Positions 50,050-62,895 are shown, numbered from the stretch's first letter. The stretch: 64,000 nt of DNA from Ziziphus jujuba (GCF_031755915.1 NC_083386.1:18523001-18587000), one strand, 5' to 3'. Notes: a model not told the origin generated them from the letters alone. Numbers and translations: made by a program.

Positions 50050-51551
50050 CCACTGACTATAAATCAAATAATTAACAAAAATGTAATATTCATTCAATAA
50101 TTTTGAAATTTTATAGTCATTTTGATAATTAATTTATTAAATAAGATAATCATAAAGTTTTAATAAAATTATTATTTTTAAATAAATTTCTATCAATTTT
50201 CATAATTTGTTTTTGTAAATTTTTGTCGTGATCCAATAATTTCAATATTTCCATAGATATTTTCACATTTTGAACTTTTAATATTCCAATCGATATCTAA
50301 ATTTTAAAACTTAAGTATGACTAAAAAAACTATCAAACAATAAAATGTAAAATTTTATTTACGATTAATTTTCATTTTCATGACCTATATAAATCTTAAT
50401 AGATAAATGATATTATTAACTTTTATACAAATAAAAAGTTATTTTGTTTTGTTTATTTATTTGATTCTCTAATTGCTCATAATGTTATATTGTTCTAGTT
50501 GGTATTTTATACATAAAATTCTATTTGTTGAAATAATTTAATATTAATTTATAAAAATTGCTATTTAAAATTATTTTGTTCATTTATTTTTAAAATTTTA
50601 AAACATACTCTTGAAATACTCTATGAATATTACTATTTATTTTTTATTTTTATTTAAAATATCAATAGGACTCAGTTTTTTTTTTTTTTCAAATGAAATC
50701 TTTTTTTTCCCCTATCTTTTAAAATGAATTTTTTTAATTTTTTATTTTATTTTTAAGAGTTTAAGTTCATTTATTTTAACATATTAATTGAATTTGATAA
50801 TTTTTTATTTTTGTAATTAAAGAAGCGGCCAAGTCAAATTGAATATATAGCCTATATAAATTATCTTGATTTGGATGAGCCCACTTTTGATAGTTTTTTT
50901 TTTTTTTGTTTTTTGAAAAATGACCACACTCTATAAATCAAGAATAAAAAATAATTTTTTTTAATTTTTTTAATAAATAATCATCATTGGACAAAAATAT
51001 CGTTGGCTAAAATTGAAAAGTAACAAATATTTTTTCCCCTTTGCCTTTTTCCCCCTTTCTCACATGTTTCATGTTTATATTTTTCTCTTTCTCATAGAGT
51101 TTCTTCTCTTTTTTTTCCACTCTCTTACTCTCTTTCCTTGTATTTTTCTCACTTTTGGAGCTAAATTTAGGTAAAGATTTTTCTCTTTTTTCTTTCGCTT
51201 AAAGCTGAAATTTATGTTAAATGAATTTTTATTTTTTTAAGGATTTTTCATATGGTTATGTATTAAATTAGTTTATGAGCTATTATATTTGAATTTAAAA
51301 GTACTTTGGTCATATATGGTGTGAAAAATGGGAGAAAATTTTTATGGATTTGCAAAATTCACCAAACAAGTAAAACCATAGGAAAATGGGTGAAAAAGAT
51401 GAAGTTCCACCATTTTCAACTAGTTTGCTAGTTTTTGCTAGTTTTCCACTCTTTTTCACCAATTTACTGTAGTAAGATGTTTGGTTTGGTCAAAAACAAA
51501 AAAACAAAATCAGTTTTTTTGAGGGTATAAATATGTTTGCTTAGTTTAATT
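50050..51551. other. AT-rich flank of the two-gene MULE
   Basis: No ORF. The left end of the MULE below probably lies somewhere in 50.8-51.5 kb, but I could not match a left TIR to a right one. T/C-rich stretch at 51030-51200. Confidence 0.4.
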
Positions 51552-52895
51552 TTGTAGTGAAATGGAATATGAGAATATTATGATTGCGGTGAAACATTGG
51601 AAAGAAATGATGGTGGTCTTTGAGAGTATCAAAATGGGAAAAATACAATAACTTTTGTTGGCAAAAGATGCATAAAATCAGAGTTAAAGGATGAGATTTT
51701 CAATTCAATTGAGATAGACAGAAATAAATATTTGTCAAAAGTAAAATGGATATATGTACGATGTGCAGAAAAGTTGGATTCTAGAGAAATACGCAATGAT
51801 AAGGATGTGAAATGCTTTACTCAAGAAGTGAGGAATAGAGGGATGATGATGATGTGACCTCCATTGTATGTGAGGTAATTTCCAAAGTTGAACAAATATC
51901 TACAAAAGTTCATGAAACAGCCTTTGCTTTGGATAATGAGAGTAATAATTTATCTTTTGCTTATCCTCTAATTGGGGTTCGTGTAACACAACTTCCTGAA
52001 TCTGAACCTATTGAGGCTATATTTCATGACCTTATAGTTCTTAAAACTCAGTTTATAGATCAAGTTGGTGTCTATGGGTCTTGGACATTATTTAACATCC
52101 ATGGAAGAGTTGATGTTAGAGGTGACTTTGCTGAACATTTTTCTAACCAAGAGGAATATGAACAATTGCATAATATTAATATTTATGAGAACTACAATGT
52201 AGAAGGGGATGATGTTAGTCTTCAGTTGGATGATATTGATCATAATGATGTAGAATTTGAACATGAGTTGTGAAACAATAATAATGATATGCATCCCCAA
52301 ATGAACAATGAAGGAGTTCATGATGTTAGGGTTCATCGTGCTACAAGCAACCATTTTTCATCAAGCAACAAAATTAGTTCTATGGCCATAGTTTCATCAA
52401 AGTTTACAAGCTACGAGAGTATTATAGTTGGATAGGTATTTCATAACAAAAGTGAGTCATAAAATAAATTGAGCATTCGTTGCATGTGTGCAAATAAAAA
52501 ATTTAAGGTGACAAGGTCAACTACACAATGATATGAGGTTGTGTGTTTGGAAAATATTTTGGTAAGAATTTTTGATAATGTACATAGTTGCTTATTAGAT
52601 ATTGTGTATCGAGAATATAAGCCAGCGAGTAGCTGGGTTATCAGGTAATGTATTAAATTTAAATATGAAGTGATTGTACATGTTTACAAACCCAAAGAAA
52701 TTCAACATGACTTTTCGCAAAAATATGGGGTGAATATATGCTATAATAAAGCATGGAGAAGTAGAGGATATATACTTAACAGTGTTAGGGGATCTCCAGA
52801 GGAGAATTTTGCTAAGTTGCCTACCTACTGAGTTACAGTCAAAGAATCTTGAGACTCTGACACGTATTAAAACAAACAACAATAACCATTTTGTG

Positions 52896-52926
<31 letters not shown>

Positions 52927-54130
52927 TTTATGGCAATTGGAGCATGCACTAGGGGATTTATATCCCACATAAAGTTTATGTTGGTTTTTAATGCGACTAC
53001 TTTGAAAGGGAAGTATAAAGGATACATGTATATTGCAGCGGCTATGGATGGCAATAAACAAATATATCCTTTAGCTTTCGACATTGGAGATGGATAAAAC
53101 GAGCAAGTATGTACATGGTTTTTCCAAAACCTCAAGGATGCTATTAGAGATTTCCTGAATTTGCTGTTTGTGAGTGATAAACACCCAACTATTGAAAAGA
53201 CAATATGCAAAGTCTTTCTTAATGCATACCATGGCCTATGCATGTACCACATAAGCAGAAATATTAAGGCTAATGGACATGTAAATTATGATGATACGAT
53301 ACTATAATGTTTCATCCTCGCAGCTAAGGCATACTTGGTTGAGGATTTTGAGTTTTATATGTGATAAATGGAGACAAAAGATAGTAGGACTACATAGCAT
53401 ATGTGACCCTACTACATGGGCGCATTCTCTTTTTCCATGTAAAAGATACACTATCTTGACCCTAATATCGCATAAAGCATGAATGGTTTTTTGCTAGATG
53501 CTAGAGAGATGCCAATAGTAGTACTGATTGAGCACATACAAGATTTTCTGCAAATGTGGTTTTATGAACGACGAAATATAGGTGCAAAATTAACAAAGCC
53601 TATGATTGACCATATGGAAGATGAACTCAAACTCCAAAATTTGGAATCTATCGGGTTGCATTTGAAGGGCGTTAATATGTATGTGCTTGTTATGGAATAT
53701 GGGAGTCTGGAGGGCAAAGTTAACCTCCAATAAAAAACATGCTTATGCGAAATCTTTAATCTTAATCAATATCCTTGTGATCATTGTATTGCTTGCTTGT
53801 AGAGAACGTAAAATTACTCATTATGGCATGTGTTCTCATTACTACACTATGCATGCATACCATGTAGCTTATGGTAAGTCCATTTACGCTGTTTTAGATG
53901 AAAAACAATGGTATGCTCCAGATGATGTATCAAGTCATATTGTTCTTCCACCGAGATGGACTCATAGGCTAGCCGGTAGGCCAATGATGCAATGCATACA
54001 TCCTCAATGTGAAGATGTTATTAGATATAGATGTAGCAGATGTGTTGGTATTGAACATTATAAGTAGAGATGTGAGGATCCATTATCTTATGATATAGGT
54101 GAGAATAGCAGGGCCAATGGAGATGCTTCG
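51552..54130 (+). pseudogene. MuDR-type MULE transposase relic
   Basis: Plus-strand fragments follow the order of a plant MULE transposase. The N-terminal domain (51640-51840) includes KCIKSELKDEIFNSIEID, and an acidic linker ORF lies at 51854-52273. The DUF/zinc-binding region carries VFHNKSE and SIRCMCANKKFKV. The DDE core shows TLKGKYKGYMYIAAAMDGN, IYPLAF, FVSDKHPTIEKTI and GLCMYHISRNIKA, and the RR-x-P-region is WFYERRN. A SWIM-like zinc finger near 53780 (QYPCDHC-type) is followed by IVLPPRWTHRLAGRP and a zinc knuckle, YRCSRCVGIEHYK. The first catalytic Asp is Asn (codon 52990-52992). Frameshifts, stops and a TA/T insertion (52897-52929) inactivate it. It would have cut and joined element ends in the nucleus. 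Confidence 0.85.
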
Positions 54131-54544
54131 CATTAGGGATTTTTTTATTTTAGTTTGTTATAATTATGCATTTTAAATTTATGTCTTTTCATAATTATTT
54201 TGTATCATTGAGATATATTTTACTCCAGGGTAATAATTTATTATGCTGTGATAATGGAATTTTAAAATTTCATATATGATTGTGGAAAATGAAAGTGTTG
54301 TGTAACTTCATTAGGGAAATTATAATGTTAGTCAAAAATGGTATTTCAATATTTCATAAACACACCCTTGCTACATCCTTTACAAAATAATTGCCCCAGA
54401 ATTCCCATAAGACCACGAATAGTAAAAACCAACTATGTCCACTAAATTAAGATTGCTATGTACCTAAATTGCAAAAATTTACATATTACAAACTCCATAA
54501 ACTATTACCAATAAAAAAGCATTTACCAAATCTGCTACTTAAGT
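54131..54544. other. Convergent intergenic gap of the MULE
   Basis: AT-rich sequence between the 3' ends of the transposase (plus) and the Ulp1-like ORF (minus). No ORF. Confidence 0.5.
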
Positions 54545-55989
54545 CATATACTAAGTTCCTTATTATAAGCCTTCTGAGCATATTTCTCTCTGAAGAATAA
54601 CATATCCTCTTGTATGAAGTTCAAAGGTAGCCTGGCATGCAAAAACTCCATGCATTTGAGCATAAAAATCCCATAGTCACCATTGAAAAAGTTATTATTA
54701 GAACAAAACAAAAACATAATTACAGCTATATTCAATAGCTAAAATTTAATTAACAAATATGTAAATATTGGACTAATTACTCATTAGTTCGCTGGGGGCA
54801 ATTTTCTACCAATGTATAGCTGAACTCATCAATAGAATCCACAGGATCCAACTGTTCCTCATAGAAGTAAGCATAATGCAATAAGTAAGGCAACATTCAG
54901 CATGATTTTTTAAAATAAGCCACCCCCTCATTTCGATTGCCAGCCTTATTTGAATCATATATGGTCATATCTCGCTCCTTCAAATTCATGTGTCGTAAAA
55001 GCCAATGCATGTTTTGCTTATCCAAGGGTATCAATAACTATCAAGACAATACATGAAATGGTTAAGAAAATAAATTAATAAACAATGAACATTAAATAAT
55101 TTGGATATTTTATTTGTACATGATTTATGCTTTTCCATGACTTGGACTCCTTCATTCATAGTCCTAAAATATATGATTGTATTTCATCTAAGAACACATA
55201 TCTAGATGGATTGATATTGAATTTTTTATAAGACATCTCAATGTATCCCTGCAATAAAATAAATTATCAGTGATTCATCATACATTAAAATATAAATCAT
55301 ACAAGAAAGTATGCACTCTGTCCTTTCCCTTCCAAAAGGGAAAATCCATTCATAATAATTAAATATACAACAAACATGAAAATTAATTACTTATCCAAAA
55401 TCTACCATTAATTATCTTGAAACTAGGATAAAAGATATCAAGGAATCGACTGGCACGTGCTCGGCATAAATAAGGCATAATTTCTATATGTTACACTAAA
55501 ATACAAGTTAATTTCAAATTACAGCCATGTACGTTTAACAACCATGAAATTTTTAGCAAAACTAATAAATAAAATTTGGAACCAAAACATACTTACATCG
55601 TGAATTAGCCACTTTCACAGGTTAGAAGGCTATCAAAAAAAATTTTACTCACACAAAAAAGGTCTATATCCACTTCTGCTGCACAGTCAGACATCTTCAT
55701 ATATTGGTGAAACTTTTTTACAAGTTTAGTGGATATTGATCTGTATGGGATCAAACTTCAAAACAAATGATGGTTGAGGTAAGGTGTGTTGCGGTTTTTA
55801 TGTATGTATCCAACACTATACGGAGTAGTAATAGTAGCTGTGGCCTTCATTTCATGTCTCCCGATGTCTATCAACTATTTAGCAACTGCTACCTTTCTAG
55901 CATAGCTCCTAGCGGAAAATTTTGATGGAGACACTACATTGATAATCTCAACACTTTTTCCTGTATCATCCAAAACTGATGGACATGAC

Positions 55990-56220
55990 TATCTATCACT
56001 AAGGGTGGCATCACATCCTAACTTTTCTTTCTTTTCATCATCTAACCTAACATCACCTTTAACTTCTGCTCTCATCCCATCTCCCAAATCGATAGTGGCA
56101 TCACCTCCTAAATCTACTCTCCTATCATCTTCCAAACCGACAATGGCATCATCTCCCAAATGTGCTATCCTTTTATCTCCTAAACTTAGAGTGTCATCAC
56201 CTCCCAAATCACCTAACTCC
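55990..56220 (-). repeat. Internal amino-acid repeat in the Ulp1 ORF region
   Basis: An open minus-strand stretch is built from imperfect repeats such as GGDDTLSLGD, GDDAIVGLEDD and GGDATIDLGD. On DNA, CATCACCTCCCAAATC-type units recur at about 30-45-base spacing. It lies between the protease and coiled-coil blocks. Confidence 0.65.
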
Positions 56221-57049
56221 CCTAAATGAAGGTATGAACAATCATTGTATGGGCTTTGGCTATCATTGTCCTCCTAAATGAGTCAATCATAAATGCAATC
56301 AATAATAACAATAAACATGGTTAACATAAAAATACGAGTCAATAATAAAACAATTATTACCTGAACTAGCACTCTATGGTGCTTCGTTAGCCTATCAAGT
56401 TTAGTCTCCAACCTTGCAAGATCTCTAAACACAAATATTCTTAGATCTTCAATATCTTAACGTACATTGGCCATTTCACCTTCAAAAACAATTTTTATCT
56501 CTCAAAGATACCTAAACAATCATTATTAATAGATTTGATGAAAAAAAAAAAAAAACTATGACTTTATTTCATTTTTTGTACTTAAACCAAACAATCATTA
56601 TTTATAAGTTCAATAATAAAAAAAAAATCATACAATTTATACAAATCTCATCATGGGATGATGGTGCTGCAGATTCCGTGTATCAACACTATCATGGCCA
56701 CCAACTTCCATAGTCGAGGATGAAGGATGATGTGTAGATGGTGTAGTATAATTACCATGTTCACCATGGTTTGTAGGCATGTCATTTATTGACCTCCCTC
56801 TTTTCACCTTATCATTTTTCACATTGACATGCTTTCGTTTTGTACTTTTTCCATTGGTCTTATGTGTAACAACCCTATTTTTTTTAGCATCGCAATCTTG
56901 TGGCAGCTTATCTCCGACAATAAGTGTAGAACCATATGAACTAGTATCTTGTTGTATATCCCAAGCAATTTTACCAACATATGAGAGCTCATCTTTAGTT
57001 GCATCTAGTACACCAACCACCAAGTACTACAAAAAAAAAATAAAAAAAA

Positions 57050-57182
57050 AATATATATATATATATATATTTTGCCATATATATATGAATAAATAAATAA
57101 GACAAAAACACCAACAACCACTTATGTCAATTACTTATAAGCTTAAATTTTTTACAAAAGATATATCTATATATATATATAT
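57050..57182. repeat. (TA)n-rich tracts
   Basis: (TA)n at 57049-57069 and again at 57165-57182, inside the N-terminal part of the Ulp1 ORF relic. Confidence 0.85.
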
Positions 57183-57520
57183 AGATATAAGTATTATGTT
57201 CTTACATCACGATGATGAAATATAGATGCAGCATTTTCAAATCTTCGTACCTGTGAAATATACCAGTTGAAAATCTGGGGAACTAAAATATCCAAAATTT
57301 TACTTATAAAGGAATAGTCTTAAATCCCCAAATCTATCAAAAAAATAAAAATAAAAATAAATAAAAAATAAAAACTATTATGAAACAAACTTTAATTTAT
57401 AGTCTTACAAACTTACCATAAAAGTTAATGGAAACCCACAAACACTATATGTCTTTGACTTGTTAATTGTCATAGACTCTCTATGCTCAAAAGCACTTTT
57501 TAGTTATCTAATTTTAATTA

Positions 57521-57645
57521 TGTGAAATTGATTTTTGGTTGGAGGAAATTGTTTTTCGATTGGAAGAAGTTGATTTCTAATAGGAGGAAATTGTTTTCGA
57601 TAGGAGGAAAATATTCCAGATAAGACGAAAATATTTTAGATCCCA
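57521..57645. repeat. About 21-bp minisatellite
   Basis: Units run GAAATTGATTTTTGGTTGGAG, then similar versions such as GAAATTGTTTTTCGATTGGA, GAAGTTGATTTCTAATAGGA and GAAATTGTTTTCGATAGGAG. Six or so copies are present, diverging to the right. Confidence 0.85.
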
Positions 57646-57663
57646 TAGCAAGAGAGATCTTCT

Positions 57664-57680
57664 CATTGCATCCTAAATTT
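57664..57680. repeat. Subterminal TIR fragment next to copy 2
   Basis: CATTGCATCCTAAATTT matches the subterminal phrase CATTGCATCCTAAACTT at 4856-4872 of copy 1, but here it lies outside the left end of copy 2. Confidence 0.4.
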
Positions 57681-58879
57681 AGGATATTGGCAGCCATACG
57701 CCCTAAATTTTGTAGATGTTGACACATTGCACCTTATTTTTTTTTTGACAATCTGCACCCCAAACTTCTATTTTGCTTGCACTGGTCGTTTTTTTGTTGA
57801 GAATGCATAACAGAATGATCACGTATCACGTACATACTTATCAAGCAAGGTTAAATCAGGTAATTTCACTGATCTCAATTTAGAAATTAGGACTCCATTT
57901 GAAGAGGGGACAATCCACCACATCATGATGGTGTTGGATGTTTCAAAGACTCCACCATGCTCTCTGTCTCAACCTGGAACTAACTACTTCTGCTAAAGCT
58001 TTGCTTTTTTTTTTTGTTTTTTTGTTTTTTTTTTCTTTTTCTCCTTGTACACTATTTGTTTTAAAAAAGGTATACTCTTTGTTTTAAAAAAATGGTCTTT
58101 TTGACTTCTTTTTTTTTTTTTTTTTTTTTTAGATATTGACAAGATATTGAAATCCCTTTATTTTGAGTTTTAGTTTACAAAATTCTTATTGCCATCTTTT
58201 GTTCGTCTGTTTGTTTTTAATTCTGGGTTTTGTTCTTGACTCTCTTGGGTCACTTTCAATTTTTGTTGCTTTTTTTTTTTTTTTTGGTGAATTAGTTCTA
58301 TTTTTTTTAAGTGACAAATAGAGGAAATATTAGAGGAACATGGATGCAAATTGGATTTGAAGATAAAGTTTTGGAATTTCATATCGGTTGTGATCAATTT
58401 TCAGTTCTTTTTAGCTTAATTGGATTTGAAGAAGTATAGAAAAGATGATGCACGCTAAGTCGGATTCGGATGTCGTGAGCATAGCACCATCATTGCCCAG
58501 TTCCCTAAAGTAACTTGTATACTTCATGTAGAGTCCATCGAAAGACTCCCATGAACCCTACTGTCCCTTCCTTTCTCACATTTGTTCCCCCTCTTTTACA
58601 ATTTCACTCTCCCTCTTGGATTTCTAAATTGGAGCTAAAATTCCTCTAAATCCTCGAATGGATCCATAATTGCTAAATTGAGAACAGTAAAATTACCTAA
58701 TTTAACCTTATTTGATAAGCATATGCATGACACATGGTCATTCCATTTTGCATTTTTAATAGAAGAACTAATGGTGCAAGCAAAATGGAAGTTTAGGGTG
58801 TAGATTGTCAGGAAAAAAAAGTATAGAATGCAATGTGTCAACCTCCACAAAGTTTAGGTTGAATAGCTACCAATATCCC
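57681..58879. mobile_element. Non-autonomous MULE-type element, copy 2
   Basis: The left arm (57681-57895) and right arm (about 58660-58879) are inverted copies of each other and of the TIRs at 4811-5882. Shared phrases include GGATATTGGCAGCCA, CATTGCACC, AAAAATGCATAATGGAATGA-type text and CAGGTAATTT. The right end is CCAATATCCC at 58870-58879. The 9 bases on either side (57672-57680 and 58880-58888) agree at only 6 positions, so the target duplication is decayed or the element was rearranged. The interior does not match copy 1. Confidence 0.75.
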
Positions 58880-61800
58880 ATTAATTTTTTTTCATTTACC
58901 TCACTTGTAGATATGCTTTAGTTATTTTTTACAATATTCAATTCTGTATTTACATTATGTTATTCTAAGTATATTTTCTATTGATTAGCAGCCTATGGAA
59001 TAATAGAACACACAATTATAAAATTTTCAATTTCATCCATGTAAATGTTAAGTTTCAGTGATGACCTATATATTTGGAAGTTGTGTGAACAAAAGGTAGT
59101 TATAAGAGGTTTCTAAACATGTGCCTAATTGTGGCCCCAAGGCCCCCTGTAGCTTCAACCTTTTCGCATTTTACCCTTTGTAATGTCTATGTTTTTGCAT
59201 TTTAACATTCTTGAAATAGATGGCCTAGATGGTTCTACAATATTATCAATTTAGTTTAGAAAAAAAGAAAAAGAAAATGATCTTTAAACAACATGTAGCA
59301 TTTTGTAGCCTTTGATTCGATACATGATAGTTTAATACAAGGTGGTTACTTGCTAAACATTTCTTCATTTATCTGTCAGGAAAGAAATGAAAATATCTAG
59401 AGCCAACTAGAACAGTATTGAAAGAGGCAGAAGTTACAAAGGATTAGTTCCGTTAGCGGAGTAGATGTCGGAGTAGATGTCTCTTCTCTATTAAATAATG
59501 GCTTGGAAAACTCTTCTGGTGTGTAATCTATTTTGTTCTACTAGAAGAATTTACCTTTTTGGTTGATCCTTAGTTTTGCATTCTAAAATGGGGGATTGGA
59601 TGGGAGTGGATTCTCATTTTGGTTTATTTTAATTTAATTCTGAACAATTTATTATTTTCGTTAAATGCTCTATTTAATTAGATAATTTCATAGGCTATTT
59701 AATCATGAATCAGCAAACATTGCTGTTAAACATATATGCCCAATAGGATCTATACAATCATATTAGTCCATTAGAATATATATCATTCCTTATATTAGCA
59801 ATACATTTTTTGTCTTATTATATTAATTGAACAGACAACACCTATTTGATTGTAGCTTCTAATTACCTTTAGGCCTAGGCATCACTGCATCAATATTTAT
59901 AATGAAGTTGAACAAAGATGTAGCCACATACACACAGAGTTTAGGTAGCAAGTTATCACCCAACAAGAAACGTGATCAGTAAGTAACCAAAAAAAGTCAC
60001 GAAACTATTTGAGAAATCAGCCAAGCTCCAACAAAAGAAAGTAATGTTATGACTATATATATATATATATATATATAAAATAAGGTGAAATAAAGCTCTT
60101 ATGTTTTAACAAAAAATTAAAAGAAAAAATGAAAACTTCCTTATAATAGATAATCCAAAGCTCTAAGTTTCAAAAGGTTAAAAAACAAAACATGCTCCTA
60201 AACACTATGGATTGATTTATGATTATTTACGAATACATCAATGTGAACCATTTCTTCCTTTTTCTGTCTCTTTTTGTTTCTGTGAGTGAGAGTCTTCAAA
60301 GGATAACTTCCTTATTACGAGTAAACTAAATATGTATTGCCTAGACGGCCATCTTCATTAAGCACATAGTCCTAAGCTTATAAGATAGATATAATTTTTT
60401 TTCGGAAGCAGAGCTCAGCTTGAGTTTGGAATAAGATTGGAATAGGCCATATGAAGAAAAAATTGAAAGAGAGAGAGGGAACCTGAGCAAGATAACTATC
60501 GATTTGAAAGCTTTGATCATTTTTTTTTTCAAGCTCATGTGGTTGAACTAGGATAAACAGGCTTGTGATTGAAGATTAGGAGGGCTGGAATATCAAATGA
60601 ATCATAAAGCAAATCATTAAACTGGTAATTGAAATAATGAGACTGAGCTAAAGATTCTACAAATATACTTAGTAAATATTCCTACCAAGCAATAAAGACA
60701 AGTGTATAAAGTATATCAGACTCATATAGTTTGGTTTCAATGCATAATTCCAAAACACAGTTTTATTTGAGTGGTACAGCGACGACATGAAGGACAAGCA
60801 ATGAAGGAGACGGAGAGCAGAACGGCGAACAGGAGGTTGGATGTAGGTTAGATTTGGGTTCTTCTCATCATATTGTTTTTTAAAAATGAAACAATATAAA
60901 CCCTTAAACGTTTTGAAAGGGAAAGTAGACAAAAAAATTTATCTTGTTGAAGGGTATTTTGGTCCGAATCTGTATAAAAAATAAAATTGTTTGTTATTTT
61001 CATTTCTTGATTTATAGAGTGGCCATTTTTCAAAAAAACTCTTTTTTAATTTTAATTATTTGATGAATCTTGCCCAGCCCTTTTTTTTTAACCTAATTAG
61101 GTCATACAAGGATTATCTTTTCTCTTTTAGTGTCTGAGGACACTTCTAATTCGTCATCCTTAGGCCCTTGGCCTCCTCTCCTGCAGTTGGGGTTCTCAAC
61201 TCGCCTCATAAAAAATAGCATATCTGACCATTGAAACCTTAGTTTTCATTCGTTAATCTATACCACATTAACAATTCACCAATATATCCAATGAAAATAT
61301 AATTTTTCACATTTGTCCAATTTTTAATCTAATATTATATTAGCCAATATACAATCGATATCCAAGATTATTGGCAATAAATTGCTAACAAGCTCGTTTC
61401 GGAGTTGAGCCTCTTAATTCTATGCTAATATCAGCAAAATGTCTTTAACATCATCGATTTTTTTCATCTATGATTCATTTGTACGCGTATATTTACTATA
61501 TTTAATTACACACGTTTGGTAATTATTTTTTTAAAATTTAAAATTTATTTATTTTCAGTCGAAAAAACTTCATTTAAAAGTTAAAAGTCTTTTTTGCCAA
61601 AAAAAAAAAAATTGTTAAGCTATAATCAAAGTATTTGTTGACCGACAAAAGCTTTTCAAACTATTTTATAGAAATTCAAATTTTAAATCTCTAAAAAAAA
61701 AAAAAATAAAATAAAAAAAAACCTCTATGCTTAGCTTATGCAAGAAGCCAAAATTACTATTTCATGAAACTTATGACTTACAATAATTACCAAAAAAAGA

Positions 61801-62426
61801 AAAAAAATTTATCACTTACCATTTTTCTTTTGTTATTTTAATAAAATACCCAATATATCCCATTTAAACTCTACATAAAAATTAGTTACTTAAAATATTT
61901 GGCTTCTCACCATATTTTCTTTTACTTCCTAAACATTATTTTTTATTTTTATTTTGTATATATTGAAAGAGTTAAATATATATGCTAAAATCTAAAAAGA
62001 TTAAAATAATATAATTTATTAACAATAATATTTACCACATTAATTTAAGTGTTACTAATTTTCACTGGTGTAATGCATATTTTTAATTAACACTACTTAC
62101 ATAAAAATTATTGAATGTATAGTAAAAAAAAGTCTTTGGCACTAATGACCATATTTGCAAATTGCATTTGATCTTCATGTTTAGCACCTTGATTAGTGAG
62201 CATTTTACTCACTATTCTAGCCTATTCAAATTAGTTATTTATGAAATTCATTAAGTTTTGGTTATTTTGATATGTTTTGTTTTCTTTTGTAGGAAAAACT
62301 TGAATTATAGATTTTGGAATAAATTGCTTAAAGATTAATGTTTTCAAGCTTATTGGAGCCATTTCTTGAGAGCCAAGCAAAGAGTTGAAGCAAATACCTT
62401 AAAGAATGAATTTTAGGGTGTGCATA
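58880..62426. other. AT-rich intergenic
   Basis: About 3.5 kb with no supported gene. TA tract at 60055-60077. Slightly more complex patches at 59380-59530, 60700-60960 and 61120-61210 have no recognisable content. Confidence 0.45.
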
Positions 62427-62768
62427 TAGGAATGGCAACTGGATTGGGTTTATATGAATCCAAAAAACCTTACTCCACATGGCCAAATCCCGAATTGATT
62501 TTCAATTCCTATGTTTTACCCACCTGACCCGTTGAGTTACCCACTCTGTCTTGACTTGATCTGGTTTTTAATATAACAAAAAAACTCCTAAAAAGATTAT
62601 TTTTATGCATATACATTCAAGTATGGGGTGGGTATAACTGAACCCCACTTGACCTGAAACAGAATCGGGGTATAATATTATTAAACCCGCCCCACCGTAA
62701 AACCCATTTAAAGGCTACCCATACCTGATTCATCCCAAAAACTTGACTCGACCCACTTACCATTCCTA
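62427..62768. mobile_element. hAT-like MITE
   Basis: Ends are TAGGAATGGCAA and TTACCATTCCTA, near-perfect inverted termini. The flanks TGTGCATA (62419-62426) and CATGCATA (62769-62776) agree at 6 of 8 positions, which suits an 8-bp hAT duplication. The interior carries the CCCACCTGACCCG / GACTCGACCCAC phrases seen in many small plant elements of this style. No ORF. Confidence 0.6.
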
Positions 62769-62787
62769 CATGCATACTATCTTTTAG

Positions 62788-62895
62788 TCGGGTATAAAAT
62801 TATTAAACCTGCCCCTCCTCGAAACCCGTTTAAATGCTACCAATTCCTGAACCATCCTAAAAACTTGATCTGACCCATTTATTGTTACTATTGCA
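62788..62895. repeat. Second copy of the hAT-like right half
   Basis: GGGTATAAAATTATTAAACC (near 62789), then CCCCTCCTCGAAACCCGTTT, AACTTGATCTGACCC and TTTATTGTTACTATTGCATAC, matches the right half at 62665-62780. It ends in TGCATAC like the first copy. Confidence 0.6.

Larger units (their letters stand above)
54545..57500 (-). pseudogene. Ulp1-like (C48) protease ORF of the MULE, relic
   Basis: Minus strand, so the C-terminus is at 54545. Reading from it: FIQEDMLFFREKYAQKAY at the end, GDYGIFMLKCMEFLHARLPL before it, then LPYLLHYAYFYEE and MHWLLRHMNLKERDMTIYDS. These are the H-W and D-S motifs and the G-D-C-G motif of Ulp1/SENP SUMO proteases. His (codon 55005-55007) and the Asp region are kept, but the nucleophile Cys is Tyr (54673-54675), so the protease is dead. 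Further upstream come IFVFRDLARLETKLDRLTKH (coiled coil, near 56400), a basic segment (56637-57023) and VCGFPLTFMV (near 57440), which fits a DUF1985-type N-terminus. Splice-like breaks and stops separate the blocks. Ulp1 ORFs are known cargo of certain plant MULEs (Kaonashi type); its role in transposition is unclear. Confidence 0.75.
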
